A stretch of DNA of 64,000 nt from Mesobacillus selenatarsenatis SF-1 (lineage in GTDB: Bacteria; Bacillota; Bacilli; Bacillales; Cytobacillaceae), in contig NZ_BASE01000019.1 of NCBI RefSeq assembly GCF_000813125.1, positions 51,910 through 115,909 on the forward strand, given 5' to 3'. Both the position numbers and the translations under genes were made by a program. The notes under the pieces were generated by a model that saw only the letters and a list, made by a program, of their open reading frames with translations, made no database searches and had not been told where the DNA came from. How positions within the stretch are numbered: the first letter of the stretch is position 1; each line of letters starts with the position of its first letter. This document shows, in pieces, positions 8,492 to 16,123 of the stretch.

Positions 8492-8586
8492 AATAAAAAC
8501 CCCATTTCTGTACTTCCTGATTCAAGTCCTCTTTATGGCCCAGCCCCTTTAACCAAATATGACTTTAATTTCTTAAAGTAGAACTA

Positions 8587-9567
8587 TTAATACATAAATT
8601 CGAACTCTTTCTCACCCATTGAAAGCATGTCACTACATCCTGACGCCGTTGAAGAACAACCGTGACAAACGGACGGCCCATTATGGTAGAAATACTCTGC
8701 TACCTCTTGTGTCTCTTGGTCTATCAAGCTGAATTCCTCAATAGAGTTAAAGGATCGATAATATTTTTTATCCAAGCCTCGATGCGGAAGCAAACTGCAT
8801 ACATATAAGTTTCTATTCTTTGCATCGTAATACCTTACCAGATTAACCATTTGGCATTTTCCTGCAGCACGAGGAGGCAAGGAATGGTCAAAGTAATTCG
8901 TTTGTTCTTCTTCCGTATTGCCGCACCAGTATTTCCCGAACGGAACTAATTTCCCCTGTTTCTTACCATCCAGATATACACGCTCAACGATATTATTGAC
9001 TTCATCTAATCCATCTTCGTAAATGATTTTTTCATCCAGTTTCAGTGCCGAAAGCTCCCAATAGCTTACTCCTGCATCTGTAAAAATCGATTGCAGTTCA
9101 GGCATGGATTTATAATTATGTGGACCGCATACCGTGTTTACTCTTGTCTTCACACCAAGTTCTCTTGCCTTTTCCAGTCCTTTTAAAGCTCTTTCAAATA
9201 GCATAGGTAAACTACGAATTTCATTGTGCTTATTACCGACTTCATCTAGACTCACTATTACCTGATTTAAACCATTCTCACTCAATTCTTCTATCTTCTT
9301 CTCTAATAAAAATCCATTGGTGATCAAAGAGGTTTTCAGTCCGTTTTCATTTGCTATTCTGACAAAATCTACAATATTGCTGTGGAGAAGAGTTTCTCCT
9401 CCGGTGAATCTTATATATTCAACATTGGCCTTCTTTGCCTCTTCAATGATTTTTTGGTATTCATTTAGCCCAAGCCTATAAGAGTCCCCAGATTTAGCAA
9501 ATCCGCAAAACCAGCAACCTGCATTACAGGATTCCAATATACGAATAAATAAGTACTTAATATGCAT
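8587..9567 (-). CDS. Radical SAM enzyme with extra C-terminal cysteines (CGA-decarboxylase-like)
   Basis: A 326-residue radical SAM protein. CNAGCWFCGF gives the CxxxCxxC cluster ligands C14, C18 and C21, and RFTGGETLL is the SAM-binding GGE motif. The C-terminal part has several cysteines (KCQMVNL, YVCSLLPHRG, SVCHGCSS, GCSDM) resembling a SPASM/twitch auxiliary cluster. ATG 9567 is chosen because AGGAGATATC lies immediately upstream; the longer ORF lacks a site. The start overlaps the glycosyltransferase stop by 11 bp. Size and position match BlsE/MilG, radical SAM enzymes that decarboxylate cytosylglucuronic acid in blasticidin S and mildiomycin biosynthesis; that assignment is inference from context. 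Confidence 0.82.
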   Translation of the reverse strand: MHIKYLFIRILESCNAGCWFCGFAKSGDSYRLGLNEYQKIIEEAKKANVEYIRFTGGETLLHSNIVDFVRIANENGLKTSLITNGFLLEKKIEELSENGLNQVIVSLDEVGNKHNEIRSLPMLFERALKGLEKARELGVKTRVNTVCGPHNYKSMPELQSIFTDAGVSYWELSALKLDEKIIYEDGLDEVNNIVERVYLDGKKQGKLVPFGKYWCGNTEEEQTNYFDHSLPPRAAGKCQMVNLVRYYDAKNRNLYVCSLLPHRGLDKKYYRSFNSIEEFSLIDQETQEVAEYFYHNGPSVCHGCSSTASGCSDMLSMGEKEFEFMY

Positions 9568-10657
9568 ATTGATATCTCCTTTCCATTTGGAGCATCTCAT
9601 TAACTATTTGATCTTGACCCAAATTTTCAATCTCCTGCTTTTCATATGGCAAAGCGTTATTTACTATGTCTTTAACCATTTCTTCTATTTGCGACTTATG
9701 ATTTCTAAGTATTTCCTGTACGGCCTCATTTACCATAGGTACCGCAATCGATTCTGGTAATTCTTCCGGGATGGCAAAAGACTGATCGAAGGCTGTGAAT
9801 TTCATTGTCTTGCAGCTAGGGTTCATGTCATAATACTTCTCACTTAATAACACTTGACTATAATTTGATGGCAGCAAATAGCCCATTCTCTTACCTAGCA
9901 TTTTTCCTTCTAATGTTGCGGTAATCCCTGGAGTTGTTAAAACAATTCTTGATTTCTTCATTGCTTTTATAAACTCGTCATGAGACAGATATTCAAAATG
10001 GATATTTGAATATTGGCTAAATTCAGTTTGCAACTCATCAATTAATTGCGAATTCGTCGTAAAGACTATTTTTCCGAACTTGTCACTGAACTTTTCGATA
10101 ATAATTTTTGTGAGAGTTCTGGTATAAAGACTAAAGAAATCCGGACTAGTAAATGGATTACACATTCCCGAGTAGTTCACCAGCATCCAATCTTCTTCTT
10201 TATAAACTGATTTATCAATAACTGTTATTGGATTAACAATATATGTATCAACAACACTTTCATCTATATTCTTGTGATCAAGTAAAAAGTCTTGTATAAA
10301 ATACTTGCTAGCATTTTCAATACCTTTTGGAATTTCATCCCACATCCAATTTAGACTATCGACTAAAATTAATGGTGGATATTCTTTTTTCCAAATCGGT
10401 AATACGTCCATTTCCATAACATTTACAACAAAATCATAGTTCTTTATGACTTCATCAAGAGCAGCAATTCCATCCTCAGATTCCCAAGTGTATACATTAT
10501 TTATCGGGCTATTATTCAAAATAAATTCTCTGGCCACTCCCGATCCAAAAAAGTCAATTATTGCTTGGGGGGATTTCTCCCTTAAGGCTTTCATAATGTA
10601 ATTTGTTTTGGAAACTGGGCCAAATCCAAAATTTGTTGTAATAAAAGCTACTTTCAT
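9557..10657 (-). CDS. GT-B glycosyltransferase-like protein (CGA-synthase-like candidate)
   Basis: A 366-residue protein with the GT-B layout. The N-terminal Rossmann half starts MKVAFITTNFGFGPVSKTNY with a glycine-rich loop. The C-terminal half has VNYSGMCNPF, KIVFTTNSQL and ivLTTPGITATLEGKMLG, which resembles the donor-binding region of MurG-like enzymes. Such enzymes transfer a sugar from a nucleotide donor. With UDP-glucose dehydrogenase and a CMP-hydrolase-like gene in the same operon, the best guess is transfer of glucuronate from UDP-glucuronate to cytosine, as BlsD/MilC do (inference). It overlaps the upstream gene by 4 bp (ATGA) and the radical SAM gene by 11 bp. There is no signal peptide, so it is cytosolic. 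Confidence 0.68.
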   Translation of the reverse strand: MKVAFITTNFGFGPVSKTNYIMKALREKSPQAIIDFFGSGVAREFILNNSPINNVYTWESEDGIAALDEVIKNYDFVVNVMEMDVLPIWKKEYPPLILVDSLNWMWDEIPKGIENASKYFIQDFLLDHKNIDESVVDTYIVNPITVIDKSVYKEEDWMLVNYSGMCNPFTSPDFFSLYTRTLTKIIIEKFSDKFGKIVFTTNSQLIDELQTEFSQYSNIHFEYLSHDEFIKAMKKSRIVLTTPGITATLEGKMLGKRMGYLLPSNYSQVLLSEKYYDMNPSCKTMKFTAFDQSFAIPEELPESIAVPMVNEAVQEILRNHKSQIEEMVKDIVNNALPYEKQEIENLGQDQIVNEMLQMERRYQYAY

Positions 10658-11142
10658 ACTTCCACCATAAGAGTTTTATTTGATGTATTGATCACTTCTT
10701 TTAACTGTGGAAAGATTACTTCGTCCCAAACGTCCTTGCTTGGGAAGTCTTCCTCACAATAATATTTAATTGTTTTTACATTAGTTAATTTGTCCAGACC
10801 TTCTAAGAGTGGAGATTTAATCCCAAACTTTTCATTAATTAGCAATACAATGTCTCTATTAAGCGCACTTGCCCAGCCTATTTCTACATATACTCCATAA
10901 CTTTGATTTGGAATAGCAATGAAAACATCAGTATCGAGCATCTCTTTATGATCCAGCCAAGTACATTCCTCGCCAGAAAGAAGTTCATCTCCCCATGCCT
11001 CTCTTTCAATAGCACAAAACACTGACCGTTCATCTTTTCTTAAGGAATTAATGATGTATTGCAAATTACTTTTATTTTCACTATTGAATTTATTGTTCCT
11101 ATCCAGCAAACAAGTAATTGGTGTACCTAAGAAAATCTTCAA
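10654..11142 (-). CDS. Nucleoside 2-deoxyribosyltransferase-superfamily protein (CMP hydrolase-like candidate)
   Basis: A 162-residue single-domain protein. It starts MKIFLGTPIT, has MLDTDVFIAIPNQ (D70, D72), and YVEIGWASALNR with the catalytic-type Glu87 of this superfamily. Members break N-glycosidic bonds of nucleosides or nucleotides. BlsM and MilB, of the same fold and size, release cytosine from CMP or hydroxymethyl-CMP in peptidyl-nucleoside antibiotic pathways. With the glycosyltransferase next to it, release of a free pyrimidine base is the most economical role (inference). It is the first enzyme gene of the operon, 54 bp after the peptide gene. Confidence 0.75.
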   Translation of the reverse strand: MKIFLGTPITCLLDRNNKFNSENKSNLQYIINSLRKDERSVFCAIEREAWGDELLSGEECTWLDHKEMLDTDVFIAIPNQSYGVYVEIGWASALNRDIVLLINEKFGIKSPLLEGLDKLTNVKTIKYYCEEDFPSKDVWDEVIFPQLKEVINTSNKTLMVEV

Positions 11143-11196
11143 TTTATTTCCCCCTAATATCTCTTAATTTTTCATTTCTACAATTTCTCTAATTCT

Positions 11197-11337
11197 TTAA
11201 ATATCTGACAATTCAATTGAATGCATTGAACCTGGGTCTTTCTCAGCCGCCATCTCAACCACTGGATTAGCGGTGTTCATCTCGATACCTGTTAATGTTG
11301 TAAAGATAATAATTAGACCAAGTAGTACTTTTTTCAT
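11197..11337 (-). CDS. 46-residue secreted-type peptide, candidate quorum-sensing pro-peptide
   Basis: A short ORF with its own site (AGGGGG, 9 bp before ATG). It starts MKKVLLGLIIIFTTLTG, a Lys-Lys start followed by a hydrophobic stretch as in export signals. The remainder is polar and ends in SMHSIELSDI. Length and layout match PapR/Phr-type pro-peptides that are exported, trimmed and re-imported. It is the first gene of the cluster operon and lies divergent to a PlcR-like HTH-TPR regulator, 174 bp apart. The C-terminal 5-8 residues would be the signal (inference). A RiPP substrate for the radical SAM enzyme is an alternative, but the export-like N-terminus argues against it. Confidence 0.7.
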   Translation of the reverse strand: MKKVLLGLIIIFTTLTGIEMNTANPVVEMAAEKDPGSMHSIELSDI

Positions 11338-11360
11338 CTCTATTTCCCCCTAAACTTAGT

Positions 11361-11382
11361 ATATTTGTATATTAGCAAATAT
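11361..11382. promoter_or_regulatory. Inverted repeat in the divergent intergenic region, candidate operator
   Basis: ATATTTG (11361-11367) and CAAATAT (11376-11382) form perfect 7-bp arms around an 8-bp AT-rich spacer. The repeat lies just upstream of the peptide/cluster operon, in the AT-rich DNA where its promoter must be, and about 30 bp from the regulator's -10. Spacing between arm centres (15 bp) suits a dimeric HTH protein such as the adjacent regulator. No copy was noticed elsewhere in the window. Confidence 0.5.
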
Positions 11383-11407
11383 TTATTTGGAATAATTTTG
11401 TCATTTT

Positions 11408-11425
11408 ATCTGGTATAATGTAATC
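11408..11425 (+). promoter_or_regulatory. Extended -10 promoter of the HTH-TPR regulator
   Basis: TGGTATAAT at 11411-11419 is an extended -10 element (TGnTATAAT). No good -35 is visible 17 bp upstream, as is usual for extended -10 promoters. Transcription would start near 11426, giving a leader of about 85 nt. Confidence 0.6.
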
Positions 11426-11495
11426 AACTAGCAAAAAAGGCCCAAAATCGTCTAAATCTTCGTTTTAATATAAATATAGTTATATGAGTAAAAAA

Positions 11496-11505
11496 GGGGG
11501 GGGGG
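11496..11505 (+). repeat. G10 homopolymer forming the regulator's ribosome-binding site
   Basis: Ten consecutive G residues precede AAGACC and the TTG start. Part of the run must serve as the ribosome-binding site. Slipped-strand changes in its length would alter spacing or leader structure and so regulator output. Confidence 0.8.
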
Positions 11506-11511
11506 AAGACC

Positions 11512-12393
11512 TTGGTCAACTTCTTAGGAGACAGGATAAAAGAGTTAAGGGAGAATTATGGATTATCACAGAAAGATATCTCTAAAAACATATGCTCACA
11601 GGCTTTTATCAGCAAAATTGAAAAAGGTAACGTCTTTCCTTCTGCTGATATTCTATTAAAATTAGCAGATAGATTATGCATTGATATTTCCTATCTATTA
11701 GATACATCGAATACACCAAGACATGAATATATCGTAGAGACATTTTCCCAGATTAGGGAAGCAGTAAGCAAAAGAGATTATAGAACGGTGAGAGAAATTA
11801 TTAATGGGGAAAAAGATAATAAGCTCTTCTCGGATAATAAGCTACAACAGTTTTTTTTATGGCATGAAGCTATTTGCTATTTTTTTGAGGATGGTAATTT
11901 TAATAAATCCATTACCTTATTAGATCAAGCTTTAAATCTAACTTCACATGATAAAAAGGTTTTTTCTGAGAGGGAAATTGAAATCTTAATAAGTAAAGCA
12001 AACATATTAACGGACTATAAACAAACTCACGAGGGACTCGCAGTTTATCAGGATGCATTGAATCATCTCACATACTTGCCTAATATAGTAAATAAATTCG
12101 TCCCAATTCGTCTCTATTATAATTATTCCAGGGCTTTAAGAGAAAATGAAGAATACCTAGAGTCAATCCGGGCATGTGAAAAAGGTATAGGGTTAACAGA
12201 AGCCCATAGCCTCCTTTATCTCAAAGGTGACTTGTATTTCCAGATAGGATTAAACTTCAAACTACTAAATGATTATAAAAAATCAATAGATAATTTTAAA
12301 CTCGCAGAAATGATATACAGACTTGAAGGAAATAAACGTTCATTAAACTTAGTGGAATTAAACTTAGAAGAACTAGAGGCTACTCCCAAATAA
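11512..12393 (+). CDS. PlcR-like HTH-TPR transcriptional regulator (RRNPP family)
   Basis: A 293-residue protein. Residues 5-62 are an XRE helix-turn-helix (RIKELRENYGLSQKDIS, then FISKIEKGNVFPSAD). Residues from about 75 to the end are helical pairs with TPR character (for example YFEDGNFNKSITLLDQAL and YYNYSRALRENEEYLESI). PlcR has the same layout and almost the same length (285). RRNPP proteins bind short re-imported peptides through the TPR and switch DNA binding. The gene is divergent from the peptide gene and the cluster, so it is the probable pathway-specific switch (inference). The start is TTG, 7 bp after a G10 tract. No -35 is visible. Confidence 0.87.
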   Translation: MVNFLGDRIKELRENYGLSQKDISKNICSQAFISKIEKGNVFPSADILLKLADRLCIDISYLLDTSNTPRHEYIVETFSQIREAVSKRDYRTVREIINGEKDNKLFSDNKLQQFFLWHEAICYFFEDGNFNKSITLLDQALNLTSHDKKVFSEREIEILISKANILTDYKQTHEGLAVYQDALNHLTYLPNIVNKFVPIRLYYNYSRALRENEEYLESIRACEKGIGLTEAHSLLYLKGDLYFQIGLNFKLLNDYKKSIDNFKLAEMIYRLEGNKRSLNLVELNLEELEATPK

Positions 12394-12427
12394 GCAGGGG
12401 AGAATACTGATAAAATTCATTTTTAAA

Positions 12428-12475
12428 AAGGAAGGCACTTTGCAAAAAAAGAAGCCTTCCAAATTATTTTTATAA
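12428..12475 (+). terminator. Intrinsic terminator of the regulator gene
   Basis: GGAAGGC (12430-12436) pairs with GCCTTCC (12454-12460), followed by AAATTATTTTTAT. It lies 37 bp after the regulator stop. Confidence 0.75.
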
Positions 12476-12479
12476 TCTT

Positions 12480-12834
12480 CCCTATCCTCCGCCACCCTAG
12501 GCACCTCCCTAAAATACTCATTCTCTGCATAACTCTGCTGAATCTACCTAACTCGTTCGATGAAGGCCTCTAACTCCTTATCCGTACAATAAAGTATCCC
12601 TTCTGTCCTCGGGTCAATAAGGAGCGATAGAGAATTGAGAATTGGTTAAACCAAAGCTAATACTGATAACTTTTTAAAAGGGTTGAAGAAAATGTTAAAG
12701 GAGAAAACTGAAGAAGCTGAACAGCTTGCTGATGACATTTTCCTGAATACATCAGGTCTGTTTGACAACTCAATATTTTATTTCGACTCCGGAATGAGAC
12801 GCTGGAACCGTCCGAATGTCTCACATGGCTTAAT
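12480..12834. pseudogene. Non-coding stretch with decayed coding fragments and a repeat
   Basis: Read leftward, about 12485-12620 shows codon-like sequence (SLSLLIDPRTEGILYCTDK, ELEAFIERVR, a TAG stop, then YAENEYFREVPRVAED), probably a dead gene end. Similar FFRE/EDISK-like fragments occur near 25560 and 27770. Read rightward, about 12685-12760 looks like another gene tail (KKMLKEKTEEAEQLADD) running into a dispersed element (TTTATTTCGACTCCGGAATG) and a GGAACCGTCC palindrome. No intact gene is seen. Confidence 0.4.
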
Positions 12835-13657
12835 TCAACAAACCTGCATCTCATAAAGCTCCTCAAAATAACGCTCCTGGAACTTCTTATTCAGAATCCC
12901 GGTAAAATAAGCGATCGGATTCTTCACTTCCACCTTCGATTTCAGCTTCCGGACGAGCTGTTTGAAGGAGTCTAGTGATACCGACAACAAGGGATCTGTT
13001 TCTTTTTCATAGTTGTTACGGTAGGCAGCGACCTTGCTCATCCGCCAGAATTCTTCGATCGACTTTGCAGCTGGGTAGAAGTGTTTTACAACGAAATCGT
13101 TCGGAACCCGGTCACTGACAAATAGATGATCTTCCGGTGCTTTTCCAGCAAAGAGTTTTACCTCTGTGATTTCGGATAATTGTTCTTCAGCAGCCTTTTC
13201 TTCACGTTTATTATTCTTTTTTATGTTAGTTTCAGAAGGAATGATTGTTTTATATTGGTGGCTCAATTGATCGCCATCCGGTAGTTCATTCATCGGGAAA
13301 CGATTGAATACATACAGGTTGCTAGACTGTGAGCCGTTCTTGCGTGCAGTTTCATATACAGTAAAAAATACCAGTTTCACTAGCATTCAGGATCATCCTT
13401 TTAAAAGTAGAGCGGGAAATCCCCATCTCCCCATACTCCTCATAAATGGCCTTCAAGACCGTCCCGATCTTGGCATTAGCCACCCTAGGAACCTTCGCAG
13501 CAAAACGAGCCAGCCTCTTCAAACCAATCAATTCCCCCTTACTGAAAAAACGCTTCTTATCCGTCATCCACATCTCAAAATGATTGTTAAACTCCTTCAA
13601 CGAACCAAACTGTGAATACTCCGCAAAACTCTCAATAACAGCCGATTTAATTGTCAT
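12835..13657 (-). pseudogene. Winged-helix protein gene, frameshifted copy 1
   Basis: This is a broken paralogue of the gene at 20557-21375. The N-terminal 100 codons (MTIKSAVIESFAEYSQFGSL onward) match closely. At about 13355 an A-run is one base longer than in the intact copy (six A against GAAAA), which shifts the frame; the rest continues in another frame. Six bases are also missing where the intact copy reads FVNLVKYF. The two halves together span the full protein, so only small changes separate this copy from function. Confidence 0.85.
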
Positions 13658-13795
13658 GCTAATGCACCACCCTTTCACCCTTTATATATGGATGGAAGGG
13701 CGGAAAGGACAGGGTGGGGAGCGGAAGATTATGGCGGTTTTGTGAACAGTTAAGAGAAGATTATTGAGGGGGATTTGCTGGATGAGCAAAAAAAT

Positions 13796-13822
13796 ACGAT
13801 AAGCAGCGTGACTGCTTATCGT
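13796..13822 (-). terminator. Intrinsic terminator after the DUF4230-like gene
   Basis: ACGATAAGCAG and CTGCTTATCGT are perfect 11-bp arms around a 5-base loop; the leftward reading is followed by ATTTTTTT. The same hairpin recurs at 17727-17754 and, decayed, near 21510-21545, as part of the repeat family. Confidence 0.75.
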
Positions 13823-13916
13823 TGTCTTTGGATTTCTAATGATATATTGGTACTCTACAAATATACTAAATACTAACTCATAATCAGCAACGGCCAGTTC
13901 AACCTTGGAATGAATT

Positions 13917-14705
13917 TTACTTTTCCGTTTCTTTTTTTTCACCAAGAACAGCTTCTCTAGTTTCTTCGACTCTAATAGTTGATTCTTGATTGGACTTTTC
14001 AAAAACAATATCTTTGACATGTTTTTTTAACTCTGGTTTGTCGAATAATGTTTCTTTAAGAGAATCATTTGTTAATTTATATCCTTCACGAACTTTGCTT
14101 TTATCATCAAGGATAGCTTGGACGCCTTGATTTATCGCATCTTCATAAATCAACTTTCGGTACTCCTCAGTGTATTCCTTTCTAAATACTCCTACAAAAC
14201 TATCAAAATAACTCTTGTCAAACATAGGAATATAAGCTAATTCTAATGCTGGTACTTTAATGTGTAAAATCTTGGATTCTTCATCAAAATAAAAATCTTC
14301 TTTTTCAATATTTTTCAAATCATAACCAAGCATAAAATAACCAAACAAATGAATGTTGTATTCTTTTCCGAAAAGATACTTACCGAATTTTTTGCCTGTT
14401 GTTTCAAGCCAAATATCATCATCTTGATTCTTTAAAAATTCATAAGTGTCATCTTCGGTGTAATCGAAGTCTTGAACATCCTCATATCCGAAATGTTTGC
14501 TGATTTCTCTCACCTTATCGTATGCGATATTTTCTATGATGACCTCACCTTCTATTGCTGTCGTTGGTTTAACTACTTTTTTATCTCCTTTCAAGATCAT
14601 ATATGTTCCTGCTGATCCAACGGAGGCACAAAGCAACGCAAAAATAATGGTAATAACAATTCTATTCTTGGGTGATTGCTTCTTATTAACTCTATATTCA
14701 GGCAT
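13917..14705 (-). CDS. Membrane-anchored DUF4230-like protein
   Basis: A 262-residue protein with a short cytoplasmic start (MPEYRVNKKQSPKNR), one N-terminal membrane segment (about 16-38) and an extracytoplasmic domain. The domain contains a Tyr/Phe-rich block (HLFGYFMLGYDLKNIEKED), an ILHIKVPALEL strand and a charged C-terminus, which resembles DUF4230 proteins of Bacillus and other Gram-positives. No enzyme motif is visible. It lies alone on its strand and ends 95 bp before an intrinsic terminator. Confidence 0.6.
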   Translation of the reverse strand: MPEYRVNKKQSPKNRIVITIIFALLCASVGSAGTYMILKGDKKVVKPTTAIEGEVIIENIAYDKVREISKHFGYEDVQDFDYTEDDTYEFLKNQDDDIWLETTGKKFGKYLFGKEYNIHLFGYFMLGYDLKNIEKEDFYFDEESKILHIKVPALELAYIPMFDKSYFDSFVGVFRKEYTEEYRKLIYEDAINQGVQAILDDKSKVREGYKLTNDSLKETLFDKPELKKHVKDIVFEKSNQESTIRVEETREAVLGEKKETEK

Positions 14706-14829
14706 AATTTTTCCTCCATTATTCTTAAATACTTATAAAACAGATTTAGATTTGGTCAAACTCATTTCTTGTATTCAAAGAGTTTGATTTCCATAATACA
14801 CTTTATAGTAATCTGTATTATCATCTTAC

Positions 14830-15099
14830 CTAGACTAAATCGTATCCAGTTTTCTTCTTAATAGCTTCTTTATCTGTTGTAAAAAAATAAGTAGCTCCAT
14901 CTTTAGAATACGATTCACCGTACCAAATCTCATTATTAATAGCAGACCAATTGAACTGTTTAGAATTTGTTTCTTTTTTTAAAAATCTTGCCGCCGCCTG
15001 AATACTAGGACATTCAGCGATTAATTCTTCTCCTTGAAAATATTTACGGGGATTTCGACTTTGTTTTGTATTGTTGGTCTTCTTCTCTCCATAGGACAC
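14830..15099 (-). CDS. Small NUMOD1-like DNA-binding-type protein
   Basis: An 89-residue protein starting at GTG. The middle (ELIAECPSIQAAARFLKKET, then WSAINNEIWYGE) resembles NUMOD1-type helix-turn-helix modules found in homing endonucleases and phage proteins. The start has only a weak site (AAAAGACAG) and a stop lies 10 codons upstream, so it could be the surviving end of a larger protein. No nuclease domain is present. Confidence 0.45.
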   Translation of the reverse strand: MSYGEKKTNNTKQSRNPRKYFQGEELIAECPSIQAAARFLKKETNSKQFNWSAINNEIWYGESYSKDGATYFFTTDKEAIKKKTGYDLV

Positions 15100-15217
15100 C
15101 TGTCTTTTAGTTATTTTTGTAGTTTAATCCCTTGATATTATTCATAAAACTCTAAATTCCAAACCTAGCTTTATAGTATAATATTACCATATCCCCTTGG
15201 AAGAAAGGTGAGTTGAA

Positions 15218-15898
15218 TTGTCTAAAACAAAATCTTTAACACACGACTCAATAATGAAGGCATTAGATTGGTCTTATGATAAAGCAATTAACGGTGGTGT
15301 ACCTGGAATGGACACCGCTATAGAATTAGCTGATAGTTATTTACAAAAGAGTGGTACCTTAGACGAAAAAGTTAAAAATTTAATACTTTGGCAAAACACC
15401 AAAAGTGCTACTAGTGGATTTTTAACAGGTCTGGGTGGACTTATTACATTACCTGTGGCTGTACCTGCCAATATAACCAGTGTGATTTTAGTTCAAATGA
15501 GAATGGTTGCGGCTATTGCACATATGGGTGGTTATAATTTAAAAGATGATCAGGTTAAATCTTTCGTTTACGCCTGTTTAGCTGGGAATGGAGCTAAAGA
15601 TATTCTTAAAAATGCAGGAATTCAGATAGGAAAAAAACTTGCAGTAACCGGTATTAAAAAAATCCCTTTTGAAGTAATAAAAAAAATTAACCAAGCTGTA
15701 GGATTTCGTTTACTAACAAAGTTTGGAGAGAAAGGAATCATCAATTTAGGTAAGATGGTGCCTTTAGCAGGAGGAATTATTGGCGGTACCGTAGATGCAG
15801 TTGCTACAAATACAATAGGAAATGTTGCTCACAAGCTGTTTATTCACGAGCAAAAATCTAAAAAAATGGATGAACCTGAAATTATTGATATGTTATAG
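15218..15898 (+). CDS. EcsC-family protein
   Basis: A 226-residue protein matching the EcsC family: an amphipathic N-terminus, then SGFLTGLGGLITLPVAVPAN and VILVQMRMVAAIAHMGGY, a small helix-rich core, and a glycine-rich GGIIGGTVDAVATNTIG near the C-terminus. EcsC homologues are associated with membranes and their biochemical role is not settled. TTG start behind AAGAAAGGTGAG. It stands alone between oppositely directed genes. Confidence 0.82.
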   Translation: MSKTKSLTHDSIMKALDWSYDKAINGGVPGMDTAIELADSYLQKSGTLDEKVKNLILWQNTKSATSGFLTGLGGLITLPVAVPANITSVILVQMRMVAAIAHMGGYNLKDDQVKSFVYACLAGNGAKDILKNAGIQIGKKLAVTGIKKIPFEVIKKINQAVGFRLLTKFGEKGIINLGKMVPLAGGIIGGTVDAVATNTIGNVAHKLFIHEQKSKKMDEPEIIDML

Positions 15899-15934
15899 CA
15901 TTACATTTTAAGATTTCGAATAACTGAGAGGTTC

Positions 15935-16100
15935 CAAAGAAGCAGAGGGACGGACCTTTCGTTTCCAATTAACAATCACGAAAAAGAAGCAAAAGTTACG
16001 TCCACATGTTCCTCCTTGTCAAAAGTATTGAGACAGCGGAACGGTTCCACTGTCCCACAAAACGAGACATTAGAACCGGCCCCATGTCTCACTTCCCTAC
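15935..16100. repeat. Pair of dispersed GGGACGG-type palindromes
   Basis: AGCAGAGGGACGGACC with GGTCCGTCC-like decay to the right, then GAGACAGCGGAACGGTTCC with GAACCGGCCCCATGTCTC. Both are members of the dispersed palindrome family seen through the window. Confidence 0.65.
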
Positions 16101-16123
16101 AATAGTACCTATCCTCACACCAC

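Larger units (their letters stand above)
12834..13915 (-). repeat. Long duplicated unit, copy 1 (about 1.08 kb)
   Basis: From AATTCAACAAACCT beside the winged-helix gene's 3' end to GGCCAGTTCAACCTT beyond its start, this stretch is repeated in the same orientation at about 20547-21630. Similarity is high in the gene and weaker in the flank upstream of the start. No transposase lies inside and no terminal inverted repeats were recognised. Confidence 0.8.

Noticed and set aside
11197..11337. The 46-aa peptide as a RiPP precursor for the radical SAM enzyme
   Set aside because: The N-terminus is an export signal, not a soluble leader, and the core has no recurrent cysteine or aromatic modification pattern. 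The radical SAM enzyme fits the nucleoside pathway better.
12835..13657. Two separate genes in the frameshifted winged-helix copy
   Set aside because: The intact copy at 20557 shows that they are one gene broken by an extra base.
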